A stretch of 64,000 nucleotides of DNA from Semisulcospira habei (Eukaryota > Mollusca > Gastropoda > Semisulcospiridae). This document shows, piece after piece, positions 62,181-64,000 of the stretch. The translations under genes were made by a program, and so were the position numbers. The DNA lies in NCBI GenBank assembly GCA_036245525.1, contig BTPG01000005.1, forward strand, positions 176,393,578 to 176,457,577. The letters run 5' to 3'. Below the pieces are notes generated by a model that saw only the letters and a program-made list of their open reading frames with translations, did not search any database and was not told where the DNA came from. Every line of letters starts with the position of its first letter. Position 1 is the stretch's first letter.

Positions 62181-62657
62181 GCTTGTCTGTGATTTTGTGC
62201 CTAACGGTGTTAATCGGTTAGATCCAATATCACAGACTAGCTCACACATTTCCGAAAAAAAACTAGTTCTCAAAGTTTGAAAGTATTCTGCAAACTAAAA
62301 AAAGTAATATATCATTATTTCGGAAGCCCTTTACGTTTTTACCTGAAACTGAAAAAAAAAATAGTTTAATAAATTGGGCTACTCATTCAGGAAAAAATGA
62401 TGCTTCACAAATGGGCATCGCAGATCTAAAAATAAGATTTGAATGGGGCAGCTGGCGATAAGCTCTCACGTACTTTTAATTCTGAAACTGAGAGGATTCA
62501 AGTTTGAAGTAACCAGAAGAATGTTTATCACAGTAAGCAAAGGTCCTCGACCCACGACGGCTTCAGTGGACCCGCGTACGGCTGTGCGCGGGCCCACTGC
62601 TGCTGTCGTGGGCCCACTGCGGCTGTCGTGGGACCGAGGACCTTTTGCTACTGGGGA
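62181..62657. mobile_element. HP-G palindrome (62181-62240) and HP-E (62533-62657)
   Basis: HP-G: TCTGTGATTTTGTGCCTAAC ... GATCCAATATCACAGA. HP-E: GCAAAGGTCCTCGACCCACG ... GTGGGACCGAGGACCTTTTG, with the unit CCCACTGCGGCTGTCGTGGG doubled on the right arm. Confidence 0.6.
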
Positions 62658-62927
62658 TGGCTTTGTTTTTTGTGGGTTTTTTTTTTTTTTTTTCAAAGGA
62701 TGTTCACCGTTCCAGCTTTTATGGAAGACATCGTCAAATTTATTTTCCTCTGCGCTGTAGATTTTTTTTTTTCTTTCAATGACGTCGGACTTTGCTGAAT
62801 TTAAAACTTCGAAAAAAGTCATATTAATTAGAACTAATAAGAGGAAAGGAAACTTTCATTTAAGCAGTGACTCGGAATCGGTAATCTTTTTTTTTTCTTT
62901 CTGAAACACGAATTGCAAATTCCTTAA

Positions 62928-63117
62928 CCCCTTCACTGCCGAGAATAAAATGGACACCGAACTACTGCAAGAGGTATAGATCCTCATCAGCCCCCGCAAT
63001 TGCGGGGGCTCATGAGGATCTATACCTCTTGCTGAAACACGGGACGGCTGGAGCTCTTTCGCGTTGCATTGACACAGATTTTTGAAGTACAATGTACGTA
63101 CAGCGGCAGCGAATGGG
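62928..63117. mobile_element. HP-A MITE, full length
   Basis: TTAA 62924-62927 and 63118-63121. Left end CCCCTTCACTGCCGAG (consensus), right end CGGCAGCGAATGGG; palindrome 62966-63030 with GCCCCCGCAATTGCGGGGGC centre. Confidence 0.8.
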
Positions 63118-63121
63118 TTAA

Positions 63122-63671
63122 ACTTGGACACCGCGACTTAGATCAACAACAAGAAAGCCAGAAATGAGCGCCTGTGATTTACGGTTACTATAGTCACGCA
63201 AAACATTTTAATCAGCGCACATTTGTCACTCGTTCGTCCCATCAAAGACCCAGTTAATCCTGTTTCATGACAGCAGCATGTACGTTTAATCCGACAGAAC
63301 ACAAACTTTATGTGCGTTCTGGCAGGAATTACTATATGGATCAAATGTGCGTGTTCGTCGTTGCAGTTCAAAAAAGGCATCGTGCATCATAAAACACAGA
63401 CCATAGCGACAAGACAGAAAATTTAGGGAAAACACTAGAAAAACACTAGAAAAACAGCATTAAATCAGTGTTGTCTTCAGATCTGGTAGCCTGATTTTGT
63501 CACGGACACCATCAAAGCGTGATTTACATAGCATAATACTTCAATGACCCGGTGTATCACATCTACATGACACTCACGCCAGATCGACCCGGGCTCAATT
63601 TGGCGTACGCTGATGCGTACGCCAAATTGTGCCCAGGTCGAACTGTCGTGTGTATGCACCTAGGAGTACTT
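63122..63671. other. Unassigned, with a palindrome at 63583-63642
   Basis: GATCGACCCGGGCTCAATTT ... AAATTGTGCCCAGGTCGA, centre GCGTACGCTGATGCGTACGC. No other feature. Confidence 0.5.
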
Positions 63672-64000
63672 ACTTACGCCTGTCACCCCTCCCCAGGTAT
63701 CGGCCGTCGACGCGAGATCTCCAGCGACTCCTGTCCTGTGCTTCTCCTTTGATTTTACTCCAGGTGGTTCCCAGTCTCTTGATGTCTGCTTGGAGGTCTC
63801 GACGCCAGGGGTTTCCCGGCCTGCCTCTTTTCCTCGTTTCCCTGGGGGTTCCATGACAATGCCTGCCTAGTGATACTGGAAGCTGGATTTCTCAGACTGT
63901 GACCAATCCATCCCCATCTTCTTCGCCCAATTTCATTTTCTGCTGTTATCTGCTCTGTTCTCTCCCAGAGTCTGACGTTGCTGATCTTCTCTGGCCAGTG
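63672..64000 (-). pseudogene. RTE-like retrotransposon C-terminus, runs off the window
   Basis: Minus-strand frames read [32 protein letters not shown] and, after a frame change near 63850, [20 protein letters not shown] then DRSRWRSRVDGRYLGRGDR. Basic W-x-GH...W-RD segments of this order mark the C-termini of many animal RTE-type reverse transcriptases. The RT core would lie beyond 64000. Confidence 0.75.

Overview
The window reads as non-coding, repeat-dominated DNA from an animal, probably a marine mollusc such as a gastropod (an inference from the mix of repeats and one animal-type receptor exon; no decisive marker gene is present). Nothing looks bacterial, viral or organellar. The only credible host coding sequence is one minus-strand exon, about 9930-10570, encoding the N-terminus and first three membrane helices of a rhodopsin-family (class A) receptor, ending at a good splice donor. 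Its remaining exons were not recognised.

Almost everything else is mobile or tandem DNA. I use working names for the short families. HP-A, HP-B and HP-C, plus several singletons, are about 70-210 bp elements flanked by TTAA, with short terminal inverted repeats (HP-A starts CCCCTTCACTGCC, HP-B starts C-CATTC, HP-C starts CCCTTTGGCTGTCGG) and a long palindrome inside. TTAA duplication and such ends suggest piggyBac-type MITEs. HP-D, HP-E, HP-F and HP-G are other palindromes. X (about 1-2.4 kb with insertions) and Y (about 0.9 kb; 8-bp terminal repeat TTGTTACG; 3-bp target duplication) are longer dispersed elements. SINE1 and SINE2 have tRNA-like heads. There are six non-LTR retrotransposon coding or tail groups, all broken, and one TG...CA insertion with a 5-bp target duplication that looks like a solo LTR.

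Layout: 0-9.8 kb, hairpin elements, a 1.65-kb minisatellite, a pentanucleotide satellite and (GT)/(CA) arrays. 9.9-10.6 kb, receptor exon. 11.4-13.9 kb, X copy carrying an inserted Y. 16.4-17.05 kb, truncated retrotransposon RNase H with a 13-bp target duplication. 17-32.8 kb, dense HP elements, SINE2, LINE tails, and an HP-B copy whose left half is amplified in tandem. 33.2-34.6 kb, reverse transcriptase pseudogene. 37.7-38.1 kb, an HP-B copy whose right half is amplified in tandem. 39.8-47.9 kb, SINE1 copies, an RT C-terminus, a 37-bp repeat array, an inverted X copy and a foldback element. 48-55 kb, more HP elements. 55.5-58.5 kb, a nest: Y is interrupted by a TTAA-flanked piggyBac-like element and by the LTR-like insertion, which itself contains SINE1. 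58.7-59.5 kb, CR1/L2-like retrotransposon tail. 59.7-64 kb, further HP elements and an RT C-terminus that runs off the window.

No set of genes working together is visible. The value of the window is a readable insertion history, because several elements can be compared with an empty or uninterrupted copy elsewhere in the same 64 kb. All family assignments are by eye and no database search was possible.
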